From: Prochlorococcus sp. AG-409-G20
GTDB taxonomy: Bacteria; Cyanobacteriota; Cyanobacteriia; PCC-6307; Cyanobiaceae
DNA: 61,146 nucleotides
Assembly: GCA_003215775.1 (NCBI GenBank)
Contig: QCJW01000011.1
Location: 1-61,146, forward strand
Direction: 5' to 3'
Below the pieces are notes generated by a model. That model saw only the letters and a list, made by a program, of their open reading frames with translations, was not told the DNA's origin and did no database searches. A program made the position numbers and the translations under genes. Positions 1-8,954 of this stretch are shown in pieces (the stretch's first letter is position 1; every line of letters begins with the position of its first letter).

Positions 1-1277
1 AGAACTTCGAAACCATCATCTGATACCAATACATCATCTTCAATTCGTATTCCGATACCCTTCCAACGATCATCAATATCAGGCTGCCCTTTAGGAATTG
101 GCAAACGATCACTTATATACAACCCTGGTTCTACCGTAAGAACCATTCCCGACTCAAGTTCAACTGGGTACTCCCCTAGACGATATGAACCAACATCATG
201 CACGTCTAGGCCAAGCCAATGTCCTGTGCGATGCATATATAAGTGCCGATAATCTCCTTGTTCAATAATTGAATCTTTAGTTCCTTGAAGCAATCCAAGT
301 CCAAGCAACCCCTCAACTAAAACATTCAGAGCAACATTATGAACAGCTTCAGCATTTTGTCCGGGAACTATTGACTCAATTGCCACTTGTTGGGCCTCTA
401 ATACAATCTGATAAAGATCTCGTTGCTCAGGAGAGAATTTTCCATTGATCGGAAAAGTTCTAGTAATGTCACCATTGTAATAATCAACCAACGAACATCC
501 TGCATCAATTAAAAGTAAATCTCCATTACGCAAAACAGAATTATTACTTGTGTAATGTAAAACACAAGCATTAGCTCCACCTGCAACTATTGAGCCATAT
601 GCAGGTCCTCTTGCACCTTGTTCAAGAAAATAGTGTTCTATTTCAGCTTGAACATTCCGTTCATTAATTCCAGGCTCGCACATTTTTCTAGCCAATTCAT
701 GAGCCTCCGCAGAAATCTGTGCAGCCTCTCTCATTCGCTCAATCTCTTCAAATTCCTTTCTTAACCTCATGTCATGAATTAATTTCGAAGGGGCAGTTAG
801 GGACATTGGACTAGACCCACTTCTCTGAACCTGATCCAATTGATCAGTCCAGGTTCTCAAAACTATCGGTTCAACTCTTGGATGTTCGCCTACTCGAAAA
901 GATATCCCTTCCGCACCTTGCAGATATCCACCTAATCTCTTTGACAACTCATCTATAGGGTGAGCTATATCCGCACCATACAAGTCCTCAGCGCCTATCA
1001 CTCCAGCTCGTAAACCATTCCAAACCTCCAAAGTAGGTTCTTTTGGTAAGACAAAAAGTACATACCTTTCACCTACCGGTCTATGCGGCAAAAACAATGC
1101 GACAGCCTCTGGCTCATCAAAACCTGTTAAATACCAAAAATCACTATTTTGACGAAAGGGATATTCGCAATCTGCATGATGAGTCACTAAAGATGCAGCA
1201 GGTATTACAGCTGCATAACCATTCAAGGCTTCAAAAAAACGTTCTCGACGAAGGCAATAGGTCTTTAAATCAATCAC
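1..1277 (-). CDS. pepP: Xaa-Pro aminopeptidase (M24 family), partial at the window edge
   Basis: This enzyme removes an N-terminal residue that precedes proline, using a two-metal centre in the cytoplasm. An N-terminal creatinase-like domain (roughly residues 1-170) is followed by the pita-bread catalytic domain. All five expected metal ligands are visible: Asp in LIDAGC near residue 257, Asp in GDITRTF near 268, His in HRTGHWLGLDVHD near 352, Glu in TVEPGLY near 376 and Glu in RIEDD near 411. The frame is open to base 1, so a short C-terminus is missing. The GTG at 1277 is chosen because TGA lies three codons upstream and no ATG is in frame. Family assignment is firm; the exact substrate is inferred. 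Confidence 0.93.
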   Translation of the reverse strand, partial: MIDLKTYCLRRERFFEALNGYAAVIPAASLVTHHADCEYPFRQNSDFWYLTGFDEPEAVALFLPHRPVGERYVLFVLPKEPTLEVWNGLRAGVIGAEDLYGADIAHPIDELSKRLGGYLQGAEGISFRVGEHPRVEPIVLRTWTDQLDQVQRSGSSPMSLTAPSKLIHDMRLRKEFEEIERMREAAQISAEAHELARKMCEPGINERNVQAEIEHYFLEQGARGPAYGSIVAGGANACVLHYTSNNSVLRNGDLLLIDAGCSLVDYYNGDITRTFPINGKFSPEQRDLYQIVLEAQQVAIESIVPGQNAEAVHNVALNVLVEGLLGLGLLQGTKDSIIEQGDYRHLYMHRTGHWLGLDVHDVGSYRLGEYPVELESGMVLTVEPGLYISDRLPIPKGQPDIDDRWKGIGIRIEDDVLVSDDGFEV

Positions 1278-1631
1278 AATGATTCATTCATTTTGAAGTT
1301 CTGAGGCTTTAAGCCCTTTGGCTGGCAGTAGAGAGGGTACCTTCCTTTGCCATCTAGATAGAGTTTGCAGCCACAATCAAACCACCTTTTACAAGTGCTA
1401 GACAAAAATCAACTTAATGGTAATTATTGTCTAATTGGTCTTCAATGCAAAAACATCTCATCAGTTCTCGCAATGGCTGAGAAAAAACCATTGATAGCCA
1501 CTTGAAATTTTAAAAGCCAAAAGAACTATGCAGGGATGCATCCTGTACAAAAATCATTTAGAAGTATCTCCAATCTAAAAAGAAGATTTGACCACTTTCC
1601 AACTCTCTATAAGTCTCAAAAACACTCGAAG
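1278..1631. other. Divergent intergenic region between pepP and the CNNM gene
   Basis: About 350 bases separate two divergent genes, so promoters for both should lie here. I see no convincing reading frame apart from a possible 32-codon extension of the downstream gene (1536-1631). A 6-bp inverted repeat (CAATGG at 1471-1476 and CCATTG at 1488-1493, loop 11) is the only structure noted, and it is too weak to name. No known RNA gene was recognised. Confidence 0.5.
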
Positions 1632-2633
1632 ATGAACAACGACCTACTCTTCCTATCAGTTCTTGTCTTGATAGTTTTATTTGGTTCTGCACTCTGCTCA
1701 GGAGTAGAAGCAGCACTCTTAACTGTCAATCCTGTCAGAGTTCATGAGCTGGCTGCTAGACGCAGGCCTGTAGCAGGAGCAAGGAGGTTGGCTCTTTTAC
1801 GCCAAAAGCTAGGGAGAACACTAAGTGTATTAGTAATTGCCAATAATGGTTTTAATATTTTTGGGAGTCTCATACTTGGTGGATATGCAGCATTTGTTTT
1901 CGAACAGCGCAACATAAGAAGTGAAATAGCCTTACCTGTTTTCTCAATAGGCCTCACGATTTTAGTAATTCTTCTTGGAGAAATACTTCCCAAATCAATT
2001 GGAAGTCGTCTTGCTATGCAAGTTTCACTAACAAGTGCTCCAGTTCTGCATTTCCTTGGAGTATTAATGCGTCCCTTAGTAGCTCTTCTCGAACAAATAT
2101 TACCTGTAATCACTACCGAAAATGAGCTAAGCACAGATGAAGAAGAGATTAGGCAATTAGCGCGCCTTGGATCTCAAAAGGGTCAAATAGAAGCAGACGA
2201 GGCAGCAATGATTTCGAAAGTATTCCAGCTTAATGATTTAACAGCTCGTGATTTAATGATTCCACGAGTCGCAGCACCAACAATAGATGGTTCAACAGAA
2301 CTAGAAGACTTACGCAAAACTCTTATTTCAAATAATGCTCAATGGTGGGTAGTACTAGGAAAGGAAGTAGACAAAGTACTTGGAGTTGTTAATCGAGAAA
2401 GATTACTTACTGCTCTTCTAGAAGGGAAAGGGAGTTCAACCGCATTAGAAGCAAGTGAAATGGTCGAATTCGTTCCTGAAATGATTCGTGCCGATTTATT
2501 ACTCAATGGTTTTAGTGAAGACAAACGTGGAGTAAGAGTAGTAGTTGATGAGTTTGGTGGCTTTGTTGGCTTAATTGGGGCCGATGCAATTTTATCAGTA
2601 CTAGCTGGCTGGGGGCGCAAAATCAGTCAATGA
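1632..2633 (+). CDS. CNNM/DUF21 and CBS-domain membrane protein (hemolysin C/CorC-like)
   Basis: An integral membrane protein with an N-terminal DUF21 (CNNM) transmembrane region of about 170 residues. It includes the typical ELL/GEILPKS-type segment and is followed by a CBS pair from about residue 200 to 320. The C-terminal CorC/HlyC domain found in many relatives is absent; the protein ends soon after the second CBS motif. Members are linked to magnesium or other divalent-cation transport, but the substrate here is unknown. The ATG at 1632 is preferred because the first hydrophobic helix follows at once; an in-frame ATG at 1536 would add 32 polar, basic residues. Its stop overlaps the next gene by 4 bases. 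Confidence 0.85.
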   Translation: MNNDLLFLSVLVLIVLFGSALCSGVEAALLTVNPVRVHELAARRRPVAGARRLALLRQKLGRTLSVLVIANNGFNIFGSLILGGYAAFVFEQRNIRSEIALPVFSIGLTILVILLGEILPKSIGSRLAMQVSLTSAPVLHFLGVLMRPLVALLEQILPVITTENELSTDEEEIRQLARLGSQKGQIEADEAAMISKVFQLNDLTARDLMIPRVAAPTIDGSTELEDLRKTLISNNAQWWVVLGKEVDKVLGVVNRERLLTALLEGKGSSTALEASEMVEFVPEMIRADLLLNGFSEDKRGVRVVVDEFGGFVGLIGADAILSVLAGWGRKISQ

Positions 2634-3949
2634 GCAATTCCATGGAATCAACTCCTGAACGTTGCAGATTACTACTAACTAAATGGAGAGAAAATCTAAA
2701 TCTCAACAACCATGAAAGAAGTCAACTGGCAGGAGAAATAAAAGTCCTAGACAATCAATTGCACAGGTTTATGGTTAACAAAATACGAATAGCAGCCTTT
2801 GGGAGAGTAGGTGTTGGCAAATCAAGTCTTTTAAATTCTTTACTGAGCAAAAAGATATTTGCAACTGATGTAGCTCATGGTTGCACACGAAAATGCAAAG
2901 GAGCTAGATGGGAGGAATCCATTAAACCTCTACAGGAAGTGGAATTCATTGACACTCCAGGCATTGATGAGATCGCCTCAGAGGGAAGGGCACGTCTAGC
3001 TTCCCGAGTGGCCATGCAGGCAGATCTCGTTCTCCTTGTTATTGATAGTGACCTTACAGCCCTTGATAAAGAAGCCTTAGAAACTCTTCTCAAAAGCGGT
3101 AAACAAATTTTCTTAATTCTCAATAGAATCGATCAATGGAATTCTGAAGAGCTTAATGAATTAACAACGAGCATAAAAAATAGACTTTACAAAGACGCAT
3201 ACAAAATCAAACTACAAGTTGCTGCCGCAGCGCCCCGCGAATTACAAGTGCAACTAGACGGCAGTATCGAAAACAAACCTTGTCTTCCCAATGTAGAAGA
3301 ATTGCGTAATTCATTAATTCACTTTTTAAAAACCGAAGGTGAATTATTACTAACAACAAATACACTTTTCCAAGCTACGAACTTTTACCAATTATTAAAG
3401 GATGGTCGGCTACAACGCAGAAAAAAAGCAGCTCAAGGCTTAATCGGGAAATTTGCGACTTTGAAAGCCTCAGGAGTAGCTGTCAATCCACTATTAATTC
3501 TTGACCTTGCTGGAGGCGTAGCATGTGATACAGCTCTGATCATTCAATTAAGTAAGTTGTATGACTTAAAAATGGGCAAATCTGCTGCAAAACAGTTACT
3601 TAAAAAACTCTCAATATACAATGCCCTTCTAGGAGGTGCTCAATTAAGCATTCAATTTACATTAGGGATGCTAAAGCAAGTTCTTGTTTTATCTGGACCA
3701 ATTACAGGAGGGTTAAGCCTTGCCTCTGCTGCCCCTGTTGCTTTAGCTCAGGCAGCACTTGCTGTCCATACAACAAAAATCACTGGAAGGTTAGCTGCTC
3801 AAGAACTACTTAAAGGTAGCCAAAGGAAAGAAGTTCATCCACATACAATTCTTAAGCGACTAGCTGCAACAGATCCGAAACTGAAAATCTCTATGGGTTC
3901 ATTAAGAAGCACGCATAGTTCTACTCAACTACAATCTCTTCTTCCGTGA
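2630..3949 (+). CDS. Membrane-associated Era/dynamin-like GTPase with DUF697-type C-terminus
   Basis: A 439-residue GTPase. G1 is GRVGVGKSS at residues 58-66, G3 is DTPG at 108-111 and G4 is NRID at 165-168, an accepted variant of NKxD. The second half has long hydrophobic, glycine/alanine-rich stretches (about residues 275-400) resembling the DUF697 membrane region of cyanobacterial GTPases. The start overlaps the CNNM stop (ATGA), and its TGA overlaps the nadD GTG start, so the three are probably translated together. Its role is unknown; membrane remodelling or regulation of the neighbouring membrane protein are guesses. Confidence 0.85.
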   Translation: MSNSMESTPERCRLLLTKWRENLNLNNHERSQLAGEIKVLDNQLHRFMVNKIRIAAFGRVGVGKSSLLNSLLSKKIFATDVAHGCTRKCKGARWEESIKPLQEVEFIDTPGIDEIASEGRARLASRVAMQADLVLLVIDSDLTALDKEALETLLKSGKQIFLILNRIDQWNSEELNELTTSIKNRLYKDAYKIKLQVAAAAPRELQVQLDGSIENKPCLPNVEELRNSLIHFLKTEGELLLTTNTLFQATNFYQLLKDGRLQRRKKAAQGLIGKFATLKASGVAVNPLLILDLAGGVACDTALIIQLSKLYDLKMGKSAAKQLLKKLSIYNALLGGAQLSIQFTLGMLKQVLVLSGPITGGLSLASAAPVALAQAALAVHTTKITGRLAAQELLKGSQRKEVHPHTILKRLAATDPKLKISMGSLRSTHSSTQLQSLLP

Positions 3950-4533
3950 ATAGTCATAAAGGACCCATTGCCCTCTTAGGTACCAGTGCTGATCCACCTA
4001 CTTGTGGGCATGAAGCTCTTTTAAAAGGACTGCTTACACTCTTCCCTCATGTAGCTACATGGGCAAGTGACAATCCAAAGAAACAACACAAACAGTCTCT
4101 CAAAACACGACATGATCTTCTAAATTCTTTAGTAAAAGCAATAAACAATCCTCGTCTAGAGCTAGTACAAGAACTAAGTAGTCCATGGTCAGTTGATACT
4201 CTTGAAAAAGCGACTAGAAAATGGCCTAGAACTAAATTTATTTTTGTAATTGGTAGCGATCTTGCTAAAGAAGTTCCCTCATGGGCTAATGCTCAATCTT
4301 TACTGAAGAAAACTAGTCTAGGGATTGCACCTCGCGAAGGATGGCCTATGAATCAGAAAGACCTAGATCAATTGAAATCTTTAGGTGGAACAATCTATGT
4401 ACTTCCTCTCAAAATCCCTTCTAGCTCTAGCTCTTCAATACAAGCTAAGCCTTTGATTACACAAATACCATCATCGATCTTACCAATACTTAAAAATCAA
4501 AAACTTTACGGTCTCTCAAATAACTGTCAATGA
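3946..4533 (+). CDS. nadD: Nicotinate-nucleotide adenylyltransferase
   Basis: Transfers AMP from ATP to nicotinate mononucleotide, giving deamido-NAD, the step before NadE. The 195-residue length fits the family. The nucleotidyltransferase signature near the N-terminus reads GTSADPPTCGH (residues 12-22), with Thr in the first position of the (H/T)xGH motif. A second conserved stretch, FVIGSDLAKEVPSW, lies near residue 103. The start is a GTG at 3946 whose last two bases lie in the upstream TGA (GTGA). The stop overlaps the nadE ATG in the same way. The order nadD-nadE supports the assignment strongly. Confidence 0.9.
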   Translation: MNSHKGPIALLGTSADPPTCGHEALLKGLLTLFPHVATWASDNPKKQHKQSLKTRHDLLNSLVKAINNPRLELVQELSSPWSVDTLEKATRKWPRTKFIFVIGSDLAKEVPSWANAQSLLKKTSLGIAPREGWPMNQKDLDQLKSLGGTIYVLPLKIPSSSSSSIQAKPLITQIPSSILPILKNQKLYGLSNNCQ

Positions 4534-6224
4534 GGCTTGCCCTTGCACAACTAAATCCATTAGTAGGAGACCTTAATGGGAACGCTACTCGTATTCTCAA
4601 TGCATGCAAAAAATCCGCTCAACAGGAGGTTGATTTAGTACTCACACCAGAACTCTCTTTATGGGGCTATCCGCCAAGAGACCTGCTGCTAAACCCAGCT
4701 TTCCTAGCAGAGCAGGATTTAGTCTTAGATAAACTAGTTGAAGAATTTTCAAATAAACTTTCACAAATCAAAGTTTTAATCGGGATAGTAGAACAAGCCA
4801 TAGACAATGAGATTCCAAAACTCTTTAATTCAATTGCTTTGCTAGACAGTAAAGGCTGGAAGGTCATCGCAAGGAAACAACTTCTCCCCACATATGACGT
4901 ATTTGACGAGACAAGATATTTCCGACCGGCTGATTCCTCATCAACCATGGAATTGGAATGTCAAGGCAGAAAATGGAAAATAGGATTAACAATATGTGAA
5001 GACTTATGGGTAGAAGAACAGCTTCAAGGAATAAAACAATCAGGTGGTGACCCTATCGCACAATTAATTCCAAAAAAATTAGATCTTCTTTTAAATCTTT
5101 CAGCATCACCATTTACTCATTCCAAGGAGACGATCCGTAATAAAATTGCTGCAAAGGCTGCAAAAAGACTTCAGTGCCCGGTCATATTCGTCAATCAGGT
5201 AGGGGGTAATGATGAGCTCATATTTGATGGCTCAAGCTTTGTAGTTAATGAGAAAGGAAATGTCACCTTTAAATTAGCCAACTGTCAAGAAGAAGTCGGC
5301 ATATGGGATTCATCTTTTAACGTAAAAGAAATCATAACTCCATCGATGGAGCCGATGGAAAAACTATTTCTTGCCTTAGTCCTCGGAGTACGTGATTATG
5401 CAATCAAGTGTGGATTCAGCACGGCTATACTCGGCCTGAGTGGAGGAATTGACTCGACTTTAGTCGCAATTATTGCAACTGCAGCTTTAGGAGCAGATAA
5501 TGTCAACACTCTCTTAATGCCTGCTCCCTGGAGTTCTGAAGGATCTATAAACGATGCACTTTCCTTAGCAAAGAGGCTACAAATTAAATCTCAGATTTTA
5601 CCAATAAAATCACTAATAGATTGTTTTCATAGTTCATTAACAATTCCATTAGGTCACTCTCCTGAAGGTATTACTGCAGAAAACTTACAAGCCAGAATCA
5701 GAGGTATTCTGTTAATGGCTTTAGCTAATCAAAAAGAACATCTTCTTTTATCTACAGGTAACAAATCAGAACTGGCAGTTGGGTATTGCACACTATATGG
5801 AGATATGAATGGAGGTTTGTCTGTCATTGGTGATCTATACAAAACTTGCGTATACGATTTATGTAATTGGCTGGACAGTACATCAGCATTGAATTGCCTA
5901 CAAAAAATAGGCTTACAATGCCAAGAAAATTTAGTAGGTGAGTCAATCCTTAACAAGCCACCTTCTGCTGAACTTCGTCCTGGTCAACTTGACAGTGACT
6001 CTTTACCGGATTACAAAACTCTAGATCAAATCCTCAAAAGCCTCATAGAAGAACGTTTACCATCAGAAGAACTTATCAAAAGAGGAACAGATCCAGAATT
6101 GGTGAAGCAAATCAAAAACCTTCTTCGCAAAGGTGAGTTCAAAAGGCGTCAAGCTCCTCCATTACTAAAAGTATCCCACCAAGCTTTTGGGAGTGGTTGG
6201 AGAATTCCAATTGCGACCTCATAA
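4530..6224 (+). CDS. nadE: Glutamine-dependent NAD+ synthetase
   Basis: Converts deamido-NAD to NAD with ATP, using ammonia released from glutamine. The N-terminal carbon-nitrogen hydrolase domain shows the Glu-Lys-Cys triad: Glu41 in TPELSLWGYPPRDLL, Lys116 in RKQLLPTYDVFDE and Cys156 in LTICEDLW. The C-terminal synthetase domain carries the PP-loop LGLSGGIDST near residue 300, and LLSTGNKSELAVGYCTLYGD further on. At 564 residues it is the usual two-domain form. It overlaps nadD by 4 bases and sits 61 bases before alanine dehydrogenase, an NAD-dependent enzyme. Confidence 0.97.
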   Translation: MRLALAQLNPLVGDLNGNATRILNACKKSAQQEVDLVLTPELSLWGYPPRDLLLNPAFLAEQDLVLDKLVEEFSNKLSQIKVLIGIVEQAIDNEIPKLFNSIALLDSKGWKVIARKQLLPTYDVFDETRYFRPADSSSTMELECQGRKWKIGLTICEDLWVEEQLQGIKQSGGDPIAQLIPKKLDLLLNLSASPFTHSKETIRNKIAAKAAKRLQCPVIFVNQVGGNDELIFDGSSFVVNEKGNVTFKLANCQEEVGIWDSSFNVKEIITPSMEPMEKLFLALVLGVRDYAIKCGFSTAILGLSGGIDSTLVAIIATAALGADNVNTLLMPAPWSSEGSINDALSLAKRLQIKSQILPIKSLIDCFHSSLTIPLGHSPEGITAENLQARIRGILLMALANQKEHLLLSTGNKSELAVGYCTLYGDMNGGLSVIGDLYKTCVYDLCNWLDSTSALNCLQKIGLQCQENLVGESILNKPPSAELRPGQLDSDSLPDYKTLDQILKSLIEERLPSEELIKRGTDPELVKQIKNLLRKGEFKRRQAPPLLKVSHQAFGSGWRIPIATS

Positions 6225-6285
6225 TTAAATTACGACCTCAAAAGAGTGGGCTTATTAGATTCATCAGAAAGGAGTAGTTTTGAAC

Positions 6286-7425
6286 ATGTCATCTAGAATT
6301 CTTTCTGCACCGATTGCCAGCATAGGCATCCCAAAAGAAATCAAGGCAGATGAACAGCGTGTAGCGTTAACTCCTGATGCCGTAAGGGAACTAGTAACCC
6401 AAGGACTGGAAGTAAAAGTGCAAAGCCATGCGGGTGCTGGTGCAGGGATTTCAGATGATGCGTTCGCAAATGCAGGTGCAAAGATTGTTAGTCAACAAGA
6501 AGCCTGGGAAGCTCATCTAATAGTAAAAGTTAAGGAACCTCAAGCAGAGGAATTCTCTCTACTTAGGAAAGATATGGTTCTTTTCACCTATTTACATTTA
6601 GCTGCCTACCCCAAAGTTGGAGAAGCCTTAATTGAATCTGGAACCACTGCAATCGGATATGAAACTGTTCAAATGAGTAATGGGAGTCTACCTTTATTAG
6701 CTCCAATGAGTGAAATCGCAGGTCGACTTGCAACGCAGGTAGGTGCCTATTTACTAGAGAAGCCTCATGGTGGGAGCGGAGTTCTAATTGGTGGCTGCAC
6801 AGGTGTTAAGCCCGCCAGAGTACTTGTACTGGGTGCAGGAACTGTTGGTTGGAACGCTGCAAGATTAGCCGCGGCAATGGATGCAGAGGTCATACTTCTT
6901 GATCGTTCCCCTAACCGTCTTCGTTCTCTTGAGGCAAATCGACAAGGGAGACTTACAAGTATTGTAAGCAGTCGAGGGCTTCTTGAAAGACTAATCCCAA
7001 CAGCAGATCTCCTAATCGGAGCAGTGCTAAACCCAGGAGGGCTTGCACCAACACTAGTAGATGAACAAATGGTTATTCAGATGAAAAAAAAATCAGTAAT
7101 TGTTGATGTTGCAATTGATCAAGGTGGTTGTGTAGCGACAAGTCGTGAAACCACTCACACAAATCCCACTATAGAAATCCATGGCGTACAACATTATGCA
7201 GTAGGAAATATGCCTGGAGCAGTACCCTTCACTTCTACCGAAGCATTAGTGAGCGTTACTTTGCCATACATAATTGGAATAGCTGGAAGAGGCCTAGAAG
7301 AAGCAGTAACTGAGTTACCAGAACTTTTGTCTGGTCTTAATACAATGAATGGATATGTATGTCACCCAAGAGTAGCCAAGGCACTAGGAATGCCTCCACG
7401 TCATCCATTGGCCTGTCTACGCTAA
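6286..7425 (+). CDS. ald: Alanine dehydrogenase
   Basis: Catalyses reversible, NAD-dependent amination of pyruvate to L-alanine. The N-terminal substrate domain has IGIPKEIKADEQRVALTP and the KVKEPQ lysine. The Rossmann domain has VLVLGAGTVGWNAA, and the catalytic Asp lies in VDVAIDQGGC. About 379 residues matches the family. Two starts are possible: TTG at 6280, about 5 bases after the AGGAG at 6270-6274, or ATG at 6286, 11 bases after it. I chose the ATG because the N-terminus then starts just before the conserved region, as in the family. No strong terminator is visible after the stop, only a 5-bp hairpin near 7443-7458. Confidence 0.95.
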   Translation: MSSRILSAPIASIGIPKEIKADEQRVALTPDAVRELVTQGLEVKVQSHAGAGAGISDDAFANAGAKIVSQQEAWEAHLIVKVKEPQAEEFSLLRKDMVLFTYLHLAAYPKVGEALIESGTTAIGYETVQMSNGSLPLLAPMSEIAGRLATQVGAYLLEKPHGGSGVLIGGCTGVKPARVLVLGAGTVGWNAARLAAAMDAEVILLDRSPNRLRSLEANRQGRLTSIVSSRGLLERLIPTADLLIGAVLNPGGLAPTLVDEQMVIQMKKKSVIVDVAIDQGGCVATSRETTHTNPTIEIHGVQHYAVGNMPGAVPFTSTEALVSVTLPYIIGIAGRGLEEAVTELPELLSGLNTMNGYVCHPRVAKALGMPPRHPLACLR

Positions 7426-7502
7426 GGCATTTTAAACAAAGTCAACCCATAAAGGTTGCCCAAAATGACTACAACATAAAAATGTTCCACAAATTTAATC
7501 AC

Positions 7503-8636
7503 TCAAGTTCTATCAATTTTAGAGAGTGGTCTTTGTAAAGACTCCAAAGCAATTCCTTCACGTAAAAGAGTAATCAATCCTGCTGCCTCTATATAATTAC
7601 TAGCTTCAATAAAGCTGGAAGCATTTCGATTTATCACACTATCTTTTAACCTCAATATATTGGAATTCACTTTCAAAACTGACGGGTTCGTCACAGCAAT
7701 AACAGGAGTACTTCTCTCCAAGCTTGCAAAAACTGCCTCCCCACCTAGTGCTCCACTAGGAACAACTAAAGCACCTATTTGATCAGCATATAAATATTCA
7801 CTTGATTGATTGCTCGAACACCTAGAATCTGAATTATTAGTCAGTTGGACATAGTCAGGAGCTCTACTTAATCCAACCAAGACAGAAGACAGAAATGTAA
7901 AACCTAGCTCCTCTCCGGCCACTCTAGGATCTATACCTACCTCGAGTGGCAATGGCATAAGTCCAGGTGCATGTGCACATGGAATACCTAAATGTCTAAC
8001 AAGCAAATGACTAATCATAGCCTCAGCTCCAGCCAAAGCATCTACCCCTTGCCCCTGACGGTAAGAATCACAAGTGTCACTTCCATGCCCCTCAGGGAAA
8101 CGCGTAATTATTGCAATTGCTGTCGCACCAGCATTTTTAAGCATTTCACCAGTTCGCAACAAAGCATCAGGTCGACCCAACTCGCCCCAGCTAGCACCAC
8201 TTGGAGCTAAAGATGTTCTGACTTGTAAAGGAACATCTGTTGATAAAACTGGACCTATTTTTAAACCTAAAGTCGCCCTACATCCGTCAATGACTTGCAT
8301 ATGTCTCTCTTTCAAATCAGCTTCAAGAGCTGCATCAAACAATATGCCGATTGTTTGATGCCTAACTCCCTTCAAGGCAATTTGACCAGTTGCAAATTTA
8401 TCAAGTGCATATCCCTCCACATATTGCATTCGACAATCATTCCAATACAAAGACGCTCCATTCAATACATTCGGGTGTGTGATTAAACATCCCGAAGCAG
8501 CCGCTAACAATCGTGCCGTAGGGATTGCATCTCCAGCAAACCCTCCAATCTCACAGCCAATTCCTGAGGGAATAATCAAAAGAGTCGGCAAGGGTAAAGT
8601 TTCACCAAAGGGGAAAAAGCAATTAGACCGTTGCAT
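7503..8636 (-). CDS. DUF3326 domain protein, function unknown
   Basis: A soluble protein of about 377 residues that I recognise as the cyanobacterial DUF3326 family. Conserved-looking stretches include LIIPSGIGCEIGGFAGDAIP near the start, THPNVLNG, and later GALVVPSGALGGEAVFA and PVIAVTNPS. These glycine-rich segments look like nucleotide- or substrate-binding turns, but no catalytic motif is recognised. The ATG at 8636 is preferred over one ten codons upstream because it gives a 14-base overlap with the upstream gene and leads straight into the conserved region. It probably shares a transcript with that gene. Confidence 0.8.
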   Translation of the reverse strand: MQRSNCFFPFGETLPLPTLLIIPSGIGCEIGGFAGDAIPTARLLAAASGCLITHPNVLNGASLYWNDCRMQYVEGYALDKFATGQIALKGVRHQTIGILFDAALEADLKERHMQVIDGCRATLGLKIGPVLSTDVPLQVRTSLAPSGASWGELGRPDALLRTGEMLKNAGATAIAIITRFPEGHGSDTCDSYRQGQGVDALAGAEAMISHLLVRHLGIPCAHAPGLMPLPLEVGIDPRVAGEELGFTFLSSVLVGLSRAPDYVQLTNNSDSRCSSNQSSEYLYADQIGALVVPSGALGGEAVFASLERSTPVIAVTNPSVLKVNSNILRLKDSVINRNASSFIEASNYIEAAGLITLLREGIALESLQRPLSKIDRT

Positions 8637-8850
8637 CGCATTTCCCTGGTGTGAAGTTTTCAACAATTACCACTGCTTCAACTCTTAGCTCACATAAATA
8701 ATCATGATCAAGCGATTCTTGAACCTCAGATAATGACCATCGCAAAGGTTCGCCATGTTTTTGCAATTTAGTAAGAATCCATGCTCTCAATTGATCACAT
8801 GGAAGTTCCTTAGGCCAATACATATCTAATTGTACTAACTGCAGTCTCAC
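8623..8850 (-). CDS. Small conserved hypothetical protein (75 aa)
   Basis: A short acidic/neutral protein without membrane segments. I do not recognise a named domain. It contains MYWPKELPCDQLRAWILTKL and EPLRWSLSEV, which look like a compact helical fold, and ends in a strand-like ELRVEAVVIVE stretch. Its 3' end overlaps the DUF3326 start, which supports it being real and co-translated. It lies 104 bases downstream of the ATP synthase gamma gene on the same strand. Confidence 0.65.
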   Translation of the reverse strand: MRLQLVQLDMYWPKELPCDQLRAWILTKLQKHGEPLRWSLSEVQESLDHDYLCELRVEAVVIVENFTPGKCDATV

Positions 8851-8954
8851 TTCTTATTGAAAATTATGATTAATAATGTCAAAACATTTTTGCATTAAGA
8901 GTCTAATAATCTAAGTGACTTAAACCTAACAGATAGAAGAATAAACTATCATCT

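Noticed and set aside
1043-1282. 79-codon frame on the plus strand
   Set aside because: It lies entirely antisense to the N-terminus of pepP, whose minus-strand frame shows conserved family sequence.
1278-1535. Possible small RNA gene (SRP RNA, 6S or tmRNA)
   Set aside because: None of the hallmark sequences of these RNAs is present, and the only inverted repeats are 5-6 bp.
7440-7460. Terminator after alanine dehydrogenase
   Set aside because: The stem CAACC/GGTTG is only 5 bp with a 6-base loop and no T-run.
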